From the NCBI RefSeq assembly GCF_023229695.1, contig NZ_JALNYS010000010.1, positions 1 through 64,000 on the forward strand: DNA of 64,000 nucleotides, written 5' to 3'. The notes beneath the pieces are model-generated. The model was not told where the DNA came from. It saw only the letters and a program-made list of their open reading frames with translations, and did not search any database. Positions 9,161 through 17,770 of this stretch are shown one piece after another. Position 1 is the first letter of the stretch. Each line of letters opens with the position of its first letter. Source of the stretch: Sulfuricurvum sp. Its GTDB lineage: Bacteria > Campylobacterota > Campylobacteria > Campylobacterales > Sulfurimonadaceae. The position numbers and the translations under genes were made by a program.

Positions 9161-9631
9161 CACTTTTAAAAGAGGAGTCTCTTTTTCAGAGAGGATTTTT
9201 GCGTCATCCACTTTCCATCTAGGACCGATTTTTACGAGATTGTATTGCATTGCATAATCGGACTGGGTCCAGGGCTGGCTCACCTCTTTGGTCACAATCT
9301 GAATATAACGCCAACGCCAACGCTCCTGCGTCGTTACGGTCGCTTTCTCTTTATCGATCCGAATGGGGCCGAAATCGATCTTTTCGATGGAGGAATCCAT
9401 AAAATAGTTATTTTCATGCCACGACTTCATCCAAATCATCAGTTTTTGGGCCCGTTTTTCGGTCGCAAAAGGTTCCATGTGTTCCACGCGATCTTTTTTC
9501 GAAGCAATAATGATCCCCTGCGTATACTGCCGTACACTTTCACGGATCATCGATTCCTCCGAGGCAAAAAGCCCCGTTGAGATAAGAAAAAAAAGTACCG
9601 AACCAACAGCTGATTTACGGATACGAATCAT
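9152..9631 (-). CDS. Small exported protein of unknown function, last gene of conduit operon
   Basis: 159 residues when started at the ATG at 9631, which puts a signal peptide (MIRIRKSAVGSVLFFLISTG...) at the N-terminus. The frame is open further upstream, but that part lies inside the cytochrome gene. After the signal peptide the order is helix-rich then strand-rich: 'VRQYTQGI' helix, 'TVTTQERWRWRYIQ' and 'YNLVKIGPRWKVDDAKI' strands. This looks like an NTF2/SnoaL-like fold, but that is only an impression. It overlaps the large cytochrome by 17 bases, so coupled expression and a role in its assembly or export are possible. Confidence 0.75.
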   Translation of the reverse strand: MIRIRKSAVGSVLFFLISTGLFASEESMIRESVRQYTQGIIIASKKDRVEHMEPFATEKRAQKLMIWMKSWHENNYFMDSSIEKIDFGPIRIDKEKATVTTQERWRWRYIQIVTKEVSQPWTQSDYAMQYNLVKIGPRWKVDDAKILSEKETPLLKVKK

Positions 9632-11822
9632 ACGTAATCCCTGCTTTCGGCCCGCCGCCATGACATCCGTTACCGCCACCTCCGCATCCGTTTGCCCACA
9701 TATTATCGGAATTGGACGTATAGGTCCCATCTGCGGCACTTTGACGGAAAAACCCTTCAGGTTTAAGCATCCGTCCCGCATCCGTACCGTCAACCGAATA
9801 ATTGTAAGGCTGCGGCATTGTTTTATACCCTTGCAGCCGCGATACGGGAGAACCGTGCGGTATCGCGACATGACACTCGACACACATCAGTCCTTTCATC
9901 CCTCCAGAACCGCCTCCAGATGTTTTGTGGGGATAATTAATCGGATTGTGGCAATTTAGACAAAAAATTTCACCGCTTCCTCCTGCCGGAATATCCGTTA
10001 TTTTATACAAATTACCACCCGTAACCGCCGTTCCAGTCCCGGATGGACCGGCCGGCCAATATCCGTTTGCCCCTTTAAGCATATAGGATCTGCTTGAACC
10101 GTGCGGCCCTTTTACCCCGCTTGTCGTTTCATCTTCCGCACCGTGACAATCGGAGCACATCATCGTTTGCGTTCCGGGACTCGTATTCCATGGTGCCTTT
10201 AGGTAAGTTGCTGCGAGAGGCGGCGCATAACGCCCCGCCGCAGTACCGTTTCCTCCGTAGGTCAATGACCCAACCCCCAATATTACCATATTCTTTGATG
10301 ACATGACTACCGGATGGGCACTTCGGTTATAGGGGTTAAATTCCCATGCCTGATCGGTCGCATATACTCCGGTATGCTTCGAAAGAAGATGACTCGTTTC
10401 CCCCCCCCTTCCCGGAGTAGCGGCTCCTAGACCCCAATAGGAGTGGCATTTCATACAAATCTGGTACTCTTTAGTCGAACGTTCCTGCGTTGTAAAGGTG
10501 GTCGGCTGCGTCCAGCGGCTCGACCATGAGGGCTCAACACCGGGAACACCGAACAAGGCATATCCCTGTGCCAATCCGGCACTGTTCGAAGGGGTCGTCG
10601 GATACCAGTCTGCAGCAGCTGCATGTTTGTTCAACCCCGCCAAATGGGGGTTATGACAGTCTAGACACTCGGCATGTTTTGAGTCGCTCCACTTCAACCC
10701 CTTACCGGCCGTATCGTCCGGACGCGTGTTTCCCTCTCCGTAAAGGGTATCAAGATCGGTATGGACGCCATCTATCGTATTGACCGGATGTCCATACGTT
10801 CGGTTAAGAATCGATTCAACATCATTACCGCTTGCTCTTGTCCCCGTCCCGTGACACGGCGTCACATTGCGCGCGCTTCCGGCACCCAGATAACAGGTAT
10901 TTTGTTCCACCTGTCTTAAAATATAGGGTTTGCTGTTCCCTTTGTGCGGGCTGTGGCAATTGACGCAAAACATCATGGCTACATTGACCCCTCCACCTGC
11001 ACCATTATCGTAAGCGGCCAAGACCGCCGTATCGAAATACGGGGAACCATGAGTATTATGTGCTGAAGGCGGCCCTCCGACCATGGTTTTACTGTGACAT
11101 GAGGTACACGTCGTAACCACATTGGCCGCCTGAGACGCTCCTCCGGTCACATGTAAAAATTTCTTATTTTCGGTATGCGGATCATGACACGAGGTACACT
11201 CGATGTATTGTTTTCCGGTATAACCTGCATAGGTATGAAGTTTAATCGGTGCGGTAGGGGGATTTTTAAGTTCAGCCGTACGTGTACCGCTTCCAAACGC
11301 AAGCAACTTGGAGGGATCATATTCAAATCCGACGGGGTGATGTCCTCTCAAATCGGTTCCGATATATCCTTGTGCTGAAGCCGGCATCGTCCCGTTTGGA
11401 TTCACTGCAGCCGGGTTCATAGCGAGCTGAGTATTCCCCATAAGTGTCCCACGAACCACATAAACCGATCCCACCGCGACGGTGCCGTCATGGCAGCTGA
11501 GGCATTGACGTGAAAGGGTTCCCGGTGTCCCGGGGGCCGTTCCCAAATCCGTCGGTGTCGCATAATTCATCCGGTTCAGATAGTCGCTGTTGTACATAGT
11601 ATAAGAAGATGTCGGCATGCTGCGGTTCCATAACGGCGCCGTACCCGCTTGAGAATTATGGGGAATGTGACAAAAGATGCACACCTCCTGTTCCCCGGTT
11701 GCTTTAATTGTTCCGACTCCCGTTGTGGAAAAATTATGCTTTGTATTAATAATGGCAGCTTCTGCCGCACTGACCATAAACAAAGAAATCAATACCGATC
11801 TGATAGCATATTGCATTTTCAT
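9615..11822 (-). CDS. Large exported multiheme cytochrome (10 CXXCH + 2 atypical sites)
   Basis: 735 residues with a signal peptide ending near 'AEA'. The canonical motifs are CIFCH, CLSCH, CTSCH, CTSCH, CVNCH, CLDCH, CMKCH, CSDCH, CLNCH and CVECH. Two more candidates have longer spacing: a CX12CH site (Cys in NTCYLG, CH in TPCHGTG) and a CX6CH site near the C-terminus (CGGGGNGCH). The chain is rich in Gly, Ser, Thr and Asn between hemes, as in surface-exposed cytochromes. The N-terminal 200 residues match the 4-heme protein at 16779-17516. Operon partners (beta-barrel, two NHL propellers, prolyl isomerase) point to an outer-membrane or extracellular location. Similarity to filament cytochromes such as OmcS or OmcE is inferred from context only. 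Confidence 0.9.
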   Translation of the reverse strand: MKMQYAIRSVLISLFMVSAAEAAIINTKHNFSTTGVGTIKATGEQEVCIFCHIPHNSQAGTAPLWNRSMPTSSYTMYNSDYLNRMNYATPTDLGTAPGTPGTLSRQCLSCHDGTVAVGSVYVVRGTLMGNTQLAMNPAAVNPNGTMPASAQGYIGTDLRGHHPVGFEYDPSKLLAFGSGTRTAELKNPPTAPIKLHTYAGYTGKQYIECTSCHDPHTENKKFLHVTGGASQAANVVTTCTSCHSKTMVGGPPSAHNTHGSPYFDTAVLAAYDNGAGGGVNVAMMFCVNCHSPHKGNSKPYILRQVEQNTCYLGAGSARNVTPCHGTGTRASGNDVESILNRTYGHPVNTIDGVHTDLDTLYGEGNTRPDDTAGKGLKWSDSKHAECLDCHNPHLAGLNKHAAAADWYPTTPSNSAGLAQGYALFGVPGVEPSWSSRWTQPTTFTTQERSTKEYQICMKCHSYWGLGAATPGRGGETSHLLSKHTGVYATDQAWEFNPYNRSAHPVVMSSKNMVILGVGSLTYGGNGTAAGRYAPPLAATYLKAPWNTSPGTQTMMCSDCHGAEDETTSGVKGPHGSSRSYMLKGANGYWPAGPSGTGTAVTGGNLYKITDIPAGGSGEIFCLNCHNPINYPHKTSGGGSGGMKGLMCVECHVAIPHGSPVSRLQGYKTMPQPYNYSVDGTDAGRMLKPEGFFRQSAADGTYTSNSDNMWANGCGGGGNGCHGGGPKAGITYDSYP

Positions 11823-12847
11823 TGTAGCTCCCCACTTTCCGGATTAGGAAGTTTTTTGATCTTCTGAATCCTCATATTGTAAAAATCGGCGATATAAAGA
11901 GTGCCGTCACGGTCAACCACAATATCTTTCGGGGAAGAAAATTCTCCCTTTCTCTCCCCAAAATGGCCAATCACCAACAGTAATTTACCTTCAGGATTAA
12001 ATATCTGTATTGAATGGAATAAAGAATCAGCAACATAGATATTACCTTCCCTATCCACCGCTACACCTCGCGGACTCCCGAAATTGCCGATTTTATCTCC
12101 CAGTTTACCAAACATACGGAGAAATTTTCCATTCGGATCCAGCACCTGTATCCGATGATTCATCGAATCGGCAACATAAAGGTTGCCTGCTTTGTCGAGT
12201 GCCAAATAGGTAGGTCGATTAAATTCTCTCTCACCTGACCCTTCCGCACCGATTGTCGTTATAAATTTCCCTTCAAGGGAAAAGACCACAATCACTCCCG
12301 AAAGGGTATCCGAGACATAAATTCTCCCCAACTCGTTATTAATGACTAATCCTGTCGGACGGGATATTTTAACCTCTCCTTCACCCAAAGCATAAAGAAA
12401 CTCCCCTTCAGGTGAAAAGACCGCTATCTTTTCGAGTGCCGAATCGGAAACATAAATACGCCCTTGATTATCGCAAACCACATCAACGGGGGAAATAAAC
12501 CGCTCTTCACCAAAGCCTTCAATCACCCTCATTTCGTTTTCAGTAGGATCAAATATGAAGAGGGACTGATTGCCGCCGTCTGCGACATACATTTTCCCGT
12601 TGGAATCGATATCGATTCCAAAAGGTGCTGCCAGTATTCTGGTCTGATTACCGGCGATATAATCCCAAATCTTTTTCCAAAATCCCGGTTTGATATTTAA
12701 ATCATCCCCTTTGGTAATCGATCCGACATATTCAAATCGGGCCGGATCGGGAGGTGCGGGCCAAACAATCCGCTCTACCTCAGATGCATGAAGCAGCAAT
12801 GCCCCAGCACTTACCAACCCAATCCAGATCGAAAGTTTCTTATTCAT
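11819..12847 (-). CDS. Exported NHL-repeat beta-propeller protein
   Basis: 342 residues from the ATG at 12847, chosen because a signal peptide (MNKKLSIWIGLVSAGALLLHA) begins there and it follows the beta-barrel stop by 13 bases. The open frame extends 33 codons further upstream inside the beta-barrel gene. About six NHL blades are visible, each with a 'P-x-(D/G)-(I/V)-x-x-D...G-x-(I/L)-Y-V-(A/S)-D' pattern, such as GRIYVSDSALEKIAVF and GNLYVADSMNHRIQVL. Such propellers are interaction platforms. It overlaps the cytochrome start by 4 bases (ATGA), implying coupling. Confidence 0.88.
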   Translation of the reverse strand: MNKKLSIWIGLVSAGALLLHASEVERIVWPAPPDPARFEYVGSITKGDDLNIKPGFWKKIWDYIAGNQTRILAAPFGIDIDSNGKMYVADGGNQSLFIFDPTENEMRVIEGFGEERFISPVDVVCDNQGRIYVSDSALEKIAVFSPEGEFLYALGEGEVKISRPTGLVINNELGRIYVSDTLSGVIVVFSLEGKFITTIGAEGSGEREFNRPTYLALDKAGNLYVADSMNHRIQVLDPNGKFLRMFGKLGDKIGNFGSPRGVAVDREGNIYVADSLFHSIQIFNPEGKLLLVIGHFGERKGEFSSPKDIVVDRDGTLYIADFYNMRIQKIKKLPNPESGELQ

Positions 12848-12860
12848 GACTACCCTTTTT

Positions 12861-14603
12861 CTAAAATCGTCTCGATATCTTAAAATAAGCCGAGCTTTGG
12901 GCTCTGTCTTGACTCGTACCGCCTTTTTGTTGCATATGACGGCCACCCAATGACATCGTAACCATCCGTAATGTATAATTTAATCCCATGCTGGCTGAAT
13001 AGTTCGTTAAATCACTCACCGAATCCTGCGAAGCAGAAAGCATCGAGTTAAAAAACATCGCTTGGAAAAACTGGTAAGTGAAACTGCTCGAAACATGGGG
13101 AGCAACGCGGCTCATACTTGCTTCTTTATCGGATTTCGTAACCGAATACATAACACCTCCTCCCATTGTTAATTTACCTCTAAATCCAATATCCTGTACG
13201 TAGTTGATACTGTTGTCTAGCGTTAGTATTTCAGAAGATTGATAACTGAAATTACCATCCATAGCGGATAAAAACTGGTTCTCATCTTTTATATAATAAA
13301 CGGATAATCGGTAGTTTATATCTTCTGCGATGGTAGAACTCAACATTAGATTTGCGTTAAACCGTTTTGTCTTCTCTTCCAACGTCGAAAAAGAGTCATA
13401 ATACGACACATTAGCGGAGATATTTGTCTTAATGGATTTAATCATTTTGGAAGCACCGCTTGAGATGGTATAGGAATACATATCTCGATCCCGAGTCGTC
13501 ATATTCAAATCCGACGGCATATTATTCTTTTCCGTTTTAGCAAAGAGACTTACCCCGGTATTGACGGTAAGGTCGTTTTCCAATGTTTTAGAATAATTTC
13601 CACCCAGTGAAGCGCTCCCCATTGTTTGGTCGCCAAACCCTCCGGCAGAACGGTAAAGTGACACATTTTGGGTAGTCATAAATTCAGGCGTCAGTCGATA
13701 ATTTGAATTACCGCCGATCACTGTATTGGTTATATCTCCCATCTTATTGACATTAAGATTAACACCTCCGTTATACTTGTCGTTCGGAGTCCAGTAGAGA
13801 TTGGCATTTGCTGTAAGATTTTTAATATTCATATAGCTGCTGTCACGATAGCTCAGTATTGACGTAGCTTTCAACGTTTTATCAATATTCCAATTTCCGT
13901 TAATGGTCGCATCACGGTTTTTATCGCTCCACAACTGATTCATGCCGTTACTTTTATCATTGCGTACATAGTCACGGGTAGAATCGCTATACGAAGCCGA
14001 TACCCCCCCCTCCGTGTAGGATTGGGAGATGGAAACGGTATAATCGTCATTATTACGTGTTTCGCTGTCAAAACTTCCATCTCGCTGAAGGTTTGAATTA
14101 GTAAACCCATAGCGAAGGTTTGCACCGGAGAGACGCGCATTACCATTTATACCGTATCGATCCGATGTCTCATTGTAGGAGAGAGATGAACCGGTTTGAA
14201 CACTCGAATACGGGGTAGTCGTTTTTTCTCCATACACCGAGAATGGATAAACAGTTGCGGATAAGAAATTGGTATTTAAACGATAATTGGAACTTTTCGT
14301 ACTGTAACTGCCCGATGTTGTACTGGATTCATTTTTAGATTCATTGACGAGAAATGAACCCTGCAAAAGATACGTGAGCAAATTAGGGCTGTAAATCGAT
14401 CCACGCTTTCCAAGGGTATATCTCTGCGCAAATGAGTTTTGGGTAGCTCTGTTATTTTGATCAGAAATAATATCTTGATTGTAGCTGTATTCAACATTTC
14501 CGTAAAGACCACGGGTTAATAAACCGGTCCCCTCTCCGTAAAGATACGGGGTAAGAAAGAGCGGAAGTATCCAGAAAGATGTTGATTTGTCCATAAACAG
14601 CAT
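12861..14603 (-). CDS. Outer-membrane beta-barrel protein (candidate electron-conduit porin)
   Basis: 580 residues. A signal-like N-terminus is followed almost wholly by alternating polar/hydrophobic strands rich in Ser, Asn, Tyr and Thr, and the chain ends in Phe (FKISRRF), the usual BAM recognition end. It has no Cys or heme motif. Length and strand content resemble porins of porin-cytochrome complexes (MtrB/PioB/OmbB type), but I see no family-specific motif. Directly downstream are an NHL protein and the large cytochrome. Met1 at 14603 and Met4 at 14594 both lack a good ribosome-binding site. A general OM channel is the alternative. Confidence 0.8.
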   Translation of the reverse strand: MLFMDKSTSFWILPLFLTPYLYGEGTGLLTRGLYGNVEYSYNQDIISDQNNRATQNSFAQRYTLGKRGSIYSPNLLTYLLQGSFLVNESKNESSTTSGSYSTKSSNYRLNTNFLSATVYPFSVYGEKTTTPYSSVQTGSSLSYNETSDRYGINGNARLSGANLRYGFTNSNLQRDGSFDSETRNNDDYTVSISQSYTEGGVSASYSDSTRDYVRNDKSNGMNQLWSDKNRDATINGNWNIDKTLKATSILSYRDSSYMNIKNLTANANLYWTPNDKYNGGVNLNVNKMGDITNTVIGGNSNYRLTPEFMTTQNVSLYRSAGGFGDQTMGSASLGGNYSKTLENDLTVNTGVSLFAKTEKNNMPSDLNMTTRDRDMYSYTISSGASKMIKSIKTNISANVSYYDSFSTLEEKTKRFNANLMLSSTIAEDINYRLSVYYIKDENQFLSAMDGNFSYQSSEILTLDNSINYVQDIGFRGKLTMGGGVMYSVTKSDKEASMSRVAPHVSSSFTYQFFQAMFFNSMLSASQDSVSDLTNYSASMGLNYTLRMVTMSLGGRHMQQKGGTSQDRAQSSAYFKISRRF

Positions 14604-14614
14604 ACTTTGAAAAA

Positions 14615-15559
14615 TTACCTAGTAATCTTTGACTGTTTTTTTAACGCATCCAGAAGCGCCTCCATTTTCTCTTTTTCCCGGTTTGTCTTTAACTCATCAC
14701 GCAATTTCTCTTTAACGGTTTTAAAATCAAGTTGATTCGCATCTTTTCGATCAATCAGATGAAAAATAAAATAGCCGATATCGGTCTCCACTATGGAGCT
14801 CGTCTCCCCTTTTTTAAGGGCGAAAGCGACATTTTCGGCCGTAACGTTTTCAATTCTCCCTTTGTGAATCATACCGAGATTCCCCCCCTTGACACGCGTC
14901 ATATCATTGGAGTATTTTTCTGCCACAAGTTCAAAATCATCACCCGCTTTGATCTTTGCCATTGCGTCATTAATCCGCTTTTTGGCAATTTCTCCCCCAT
15001 TTTTTATTTCGGGATCGTTACGGGTATAAATCATTTGAACATTGATTTTTTCAGGCTCTTTAAATTTGTATTTATTTTTTTCATAATACTCCTTTAAATC
15101 ATTATCCGAGAATGCGACTTCAATCTTCTTTTTATACAGCTTTCCAATCGATAGTTCTGCCATCAATTCGTACCGTAAATCATTCTCAGACATACCGGCT
15201 TGCGTAAGAACGCGCAATAAATTTTTACGCCCCGAGTACCCTTTAACAATGGTCTCTTCCGCATCGGATAACTCCTTTGCCGATACGACAATCCCTTCAT
15301 TTTTTGCCTCTTGAGACAAAAGCTCTTTGTTGATCAGTTGATCAATCGCCTTTTTTTCCAATTCTTTTTTCTTCTCATCGGTAACAGTCGCATGATAACT
15401 CGACTGGGGGATCAATGCACGCACTTCCCTGTCGACCCGTTTTTGACCGATTGCGATTCCATTGACGGTAGCAACAACTTTTTCAGGGACCGCAGCAGCT
15501 TCAACGCTGCAAACCGATAGTAATATCGCCAGAATAGTATTTAAACTATTTATTTTCAT
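14615..15559 (-). CDS. Periplasmic PpiC/SurA-type peptidyl-prolyl isomerase
   Basis: 314 residues from the ATG at 15559, which overlaps the preceding stop by 4 bases and gives a clean signal peptide. After it comes 'VVATVNGIAIG', the SurA N-terminal chaperone helix start. A parvulin (PpiC) domain occupies residues ~175-270, with motifs QMIYTR, FELVAEKYS, KGGNLGMI and IGYFIFHLID. It would catalyse proline isomerisation and act as a chaperone for proteins in the periplasm. Its position just upstream of the beta-barrel gene suggests a dedicated folding role for the barrel or the cytochrome (inference). Confidence 0.9.
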   Translation of the reverse strand: MKINSLNTILAILLSVCSVEAAAVPEKVVATVNGIAIGQKRVDREVRALIPQSSYHATVTDEKKKELEKKAIDQLINKELLSQEAKNEGIVVSAKELSDAEETIVKGYSGRKNLLRVLTQAGMSENDLRYELMAELSIGKLYKKKIEVAFSDNDLKEYYEKNKYKFKEPEKINVQMIYTRNDPEIKNGGEIAKKRINDAMAKIKAGDDFELVAEKYSNDMTRVKGGNLGMIHKGRIENVTAENVAFALKKGETSSIVETDIGYFIFHLIDRKDANQLDFKTVKEKLRDELKTNREKEKMEALLDALKKQSKITR

Positions 15560-16623
15560 TTTTTCTCCAAAAGCTCTTGATATTCGTTGGGGTGGGCATT
15601 TTTCCATCTGTCACTGATGTATTGAAATACCTGAACCCGGGCGGCAAACCCTTCGGTCGTATAGAGACGATCTTCTTCATCGCAATATAGACCGGTAGGG
15701 AGTTGAAACGTCCCGGGAGTCGTTCCGGTACTGCCGAAATAGAGGAGAAGCTCCCCTTTATCATTAAAAATCTGAATATTGTTAAAGGCTCCGTCTGCAG
15801 CATAAATATGCCCTTCCGTATCAACGGCTACCCCTTTTGGACGGGCAAACATACCCGGTCGGTCCCCAAGTTTTCCGAATTTTGAGATAAACTTTCCATT
15901 TTTATCAAAAATCTGAATACGAAAATTTTGGGTATCCCCGACAACAAGATTACCGTTTCGACGGTCAATATTGATATTTGTCGGAAAATTAAACTCCCCG
16001 TCTTCTTCTCCCCGTTTTCCGATCGTATACATTTTCCGCCCGTCCAGAGAATAGACTTTTATATTGTGTTCCAAGGTGTCCACCACATACAATATCCCCA
16101 GTTCCCGATTGATGGCAATTCCGGTAGGACGGTAGAACTCATCCTTCTCTCCAAAAGCTTTTTGAAACGTTCCGTTAAGATCGTACACATAGACCCTTTT
16201 TAACTTTGCATCCGATACGTATACCAACCCTTTTCCGTCAAACGCGACGCTAACGGGTAAAGCAAGCCGTCCAGTCGATTGATCGCCGATAAAAGAGACT
16301 TTTTTGAGTAAAGGGTCAAAAACAAAAACAACCCCTTGGGCCGTATCGGTCGCATAAATCTTCTCTTTGTACGCACTCACACTGTAGGGTTTTACCATAT
16401 TTTTTGTAAACGCACTCTCTTCTCCGATGAAAGAGTCCAACGCGCTCCTATCGGTAAAATCCATTTCCCCCCGATAGCTTGCTATGTGAAAAATCTTTGG
16501 CAAATCGGGAAGCGAAGGTGCTACAAATCGTTCCTCTTTTTTTGGCCCCGGTGCCGCACATCCACTCCACACTATAGGCAGTATTAACAAACCCAATATG
16601 TAAATTGCATTTTTGATCATCAT
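15556..16623 (-). CDS. NHL-repeat beta-propeller lipoprotein
   Basis: 355 residues. The N-terminus MMIKNAIYILGLLILPIVWS is followed by GC, giving a lipobox (WSGC), so it is a predicted lipoprotein. Six NHL-type blades follow, for example GLVYVSDAKLKRVYVY and GHIYAADGAFNNIQIF. It is a paralog of the NHL protein at 11819-12847, with similar blade sequences such as FGKLGDRPG. As first gene of a six-gene operon that includes the beta-barrel and large cytochrome, it may sit at the outer membrane as a scaffold. Two adjacent ATG codons (16623 and 16620) fit the GGAGGAG ribosome-binding site. Confidence 0.9.
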   Translation of the reverse strand: MMIKNAIYILGLLILPIVWSGCAAPGPKKEERFVAPSLPDLPKIFHIASYRGEMDFTDRSALDSFIGEESAFTKNMVKPYSVSAYKEKIYATDTAQGVVFVFDPLLKKVSFIGDQSTGRLALPVSVAFDGKGLVYVSDAKLKRVYVYDLNGTFQKAFGEKDEFYRPTGIAINRELGILYVVDTLEHNIKVYSLDGRKMYTIGKRGEEDGEFNFPTNINIDRRNGNLVVGDTQNFRIQIFDKNGKFISKFGKLGDRPGMFARPKGVAVDTEGHIYAADGAFNNIQIFNDKGELLLYFGSTGTTPGTFQLPTGLYCDEEDRLYTTEGFAARVQVFQYISDRWKNAHPNEYQELLEKK

Positions 16624-16649
16624 CTCCTCCGCAAACAGTATTTTAAAGT

Positions 16650-16655
16650 ATTATA
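16650..16655 (-). promoter_or_regulatory. Promoter -10 for the six-gene conduit operon
   Basis: TATAAT on the minus strand, 27 bases upstream of the NHL lipoprotein start, with a GGAGGAG ribosome-binding site between. No convincing -35 is seen, which is common in Campylobacterota. Confidence 0.55.
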
Positions 16656-16714
16656 CTCTATTTAAATTCAGAAATGAAAATCATTATAAAAAAATATTAT
16701 AGGACATTTACATT

Positions 16715-16759
16715 TGTAAATTTAAAAAATAAAATATGGATCCCCCCTTGCGGGGGGAT
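16715..16759 (-). terminator. Rho-independent terminator after the 4-heme cytochrome gene
   Basis: On the minus strand ATCCCCCC-GCAA-GGGGGGAT forms an 8-bp stem with a GCAA tetraloop, followed by a T-rich stretch (ATATTTTATTTTTT). It separates the 4-heme gene from the conduit operon. Confidence 0.8.
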
Positions 16760-16778
16760 AATGAAAAGGAGAAGTAGA

Positions 16779-17516
16779 TTATTTCCCGTGACAACCGAGG
16801 CAGAGAGCACTTCCGGCATTTGTCGTACGAAGGAATGTTGGATTTGTCCCTTCGTGTGGATCGTGACAACTGCTACACTCCACGTTGCCGCCGCGAAGCA
16901 GGTTAGCAATCGTACCAGCACCAGCCCATCCGCTCAACGTCGTACTGACCGCTTTTAAGCTTGCATTACCTTCATTGTACGGAATAGATACCGGGTGGTC
17001 ATTTGACAAATCGGTACCGATCTGAGTAAGTCCCGCCGGCATTTTGAATGCAGTACCCGCTCCCGTTGCTCCGAATGCCGCATATTGCTGATTACCCGCA
17101 TTGTATCCGCCGGAACCCGGCATATTGACCATGGAGTTGATCGCACTGGCACCGTCATGACAACTCAAACACGCCATTGAAGGGTTGTTCGGCTGCTGCG
17201 CCGTTGCCGTGCCGGCGATGGTAACTCCCGCCTGATTTGCAGCTGTTCTACCGTACATTGTAAATGCACCTGCTGCTGTATCCGATTTCTTATTCCACAA
17301 CGGAGCACCGCTAAAGGCTGTGTTCGCGGCGTGCGGAGTATGACAGTAGACACAAATCTCGTTGTTACTATCACCGGTAGCAGATTTAATCGTACCACTT
17401 CCTCCGGATGAAAGGTTGTGTTTTGTAATAGTAATGTTGGACACTGCAAAAGCACTTGTCGCACTCAGGGCCGCAATAAGAGCAGCCGACTTAATAACTC
17501 TTTCAAAGGTAAACAT
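16779..17516 (-). CDS. Tetraheme c-type cytochrome, paralog of the large cytochrome's N-terminus
   Basis: 245 residues with a signal peptide (ends SAFA) and four CXXCH motifs: CVYCH, CLSCH, CSSCH, CLGCH. The order of landmarks (ITKHNLS, CVYCHTPH, APLWN, CLSCHDG, DHPVSI, CSSCHDPH) repeats that of residues ~25-220 of the 735-residue cytochrome. The two therefore share an ancestral 4-heme unit. It has a strong GGAGGTG ribosome-binding site and its own terminator. The likely location is the periplasm or cell surface, as an electron carrier associated with the conduit operon directly downstream. Confidence 0.9.
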   Translation of the reverse strand: MFTFERVIKSAALIAALSATSAFAVSNITITKHNLSSGGSGTIKSATGDSNNEICVYCHTPHAANTAFSGAPLWNKKSDTAAGAFTMYGRTAANQAGVTIAGTATAQQPNNPSMACLSCHDGASAINSMVNMPGSGGYNAGNQQYAAFGATGAGTAFKMPAGLTQIGTDLSNDHPVSIPYNEGNASLKAVSTTLSGWAGAGTIANLLRGGNVECSSCHDPHEGTNPTFLRTTNAGSALCLGCHGK

Positions 17517-17770
17517 AACGCACCTCCATTAATTTTAATGCAACCAAATTGTAATCCCATATTACTTAAGCGTCAATTAAGCTAATTAATAAAATTGTTA
17601 TCAGTTACATTAGAGTCTATTATATGAAACAACTTTGTGATAAACTAGATGAATAATTGAAAGGATAAATACTCTTGAGAACCCTATTATAGGGGCGGAG
17701 TGGGGAATATGTGTGTTTAGAGCGTTGAAGCTCTAAACAGTAATATTAAAAAAAATAATTTAATGAGACT
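17517..17770. other. Intergenic region between 8-heme and 4-heme genes
   Basis: 254 bp without a gene. It holds a perfect 9-bp stem hairpin (GTTTAGAGC-GTTGAA-GCTCTAAAC, 17715-17738) and a palindrome CCCTATTATAGGG (17682-17694). On the minus strand the palindrome contains TATAAT and could be the -10 of a long-leader promoter for the 4-heme gene. The hairpin lacks a T tract on the minus strand, so termination is doubtful. Confidence 0.45.

Noticed and set aside
9632..9883. N-terminal extension of the small exported protein
   Set aside because: The extension lies inside the cytochrome gene; starting at 9631 gives a proper signal peptide and a normal operon overlap.
17715..17738. Perfect 9-bp hairpin downstream of the 8-heme gene as terminator
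   Set aside because: No T-rich tail on the transcribed (minus) strand; kept only as a note within the intergenic entry.
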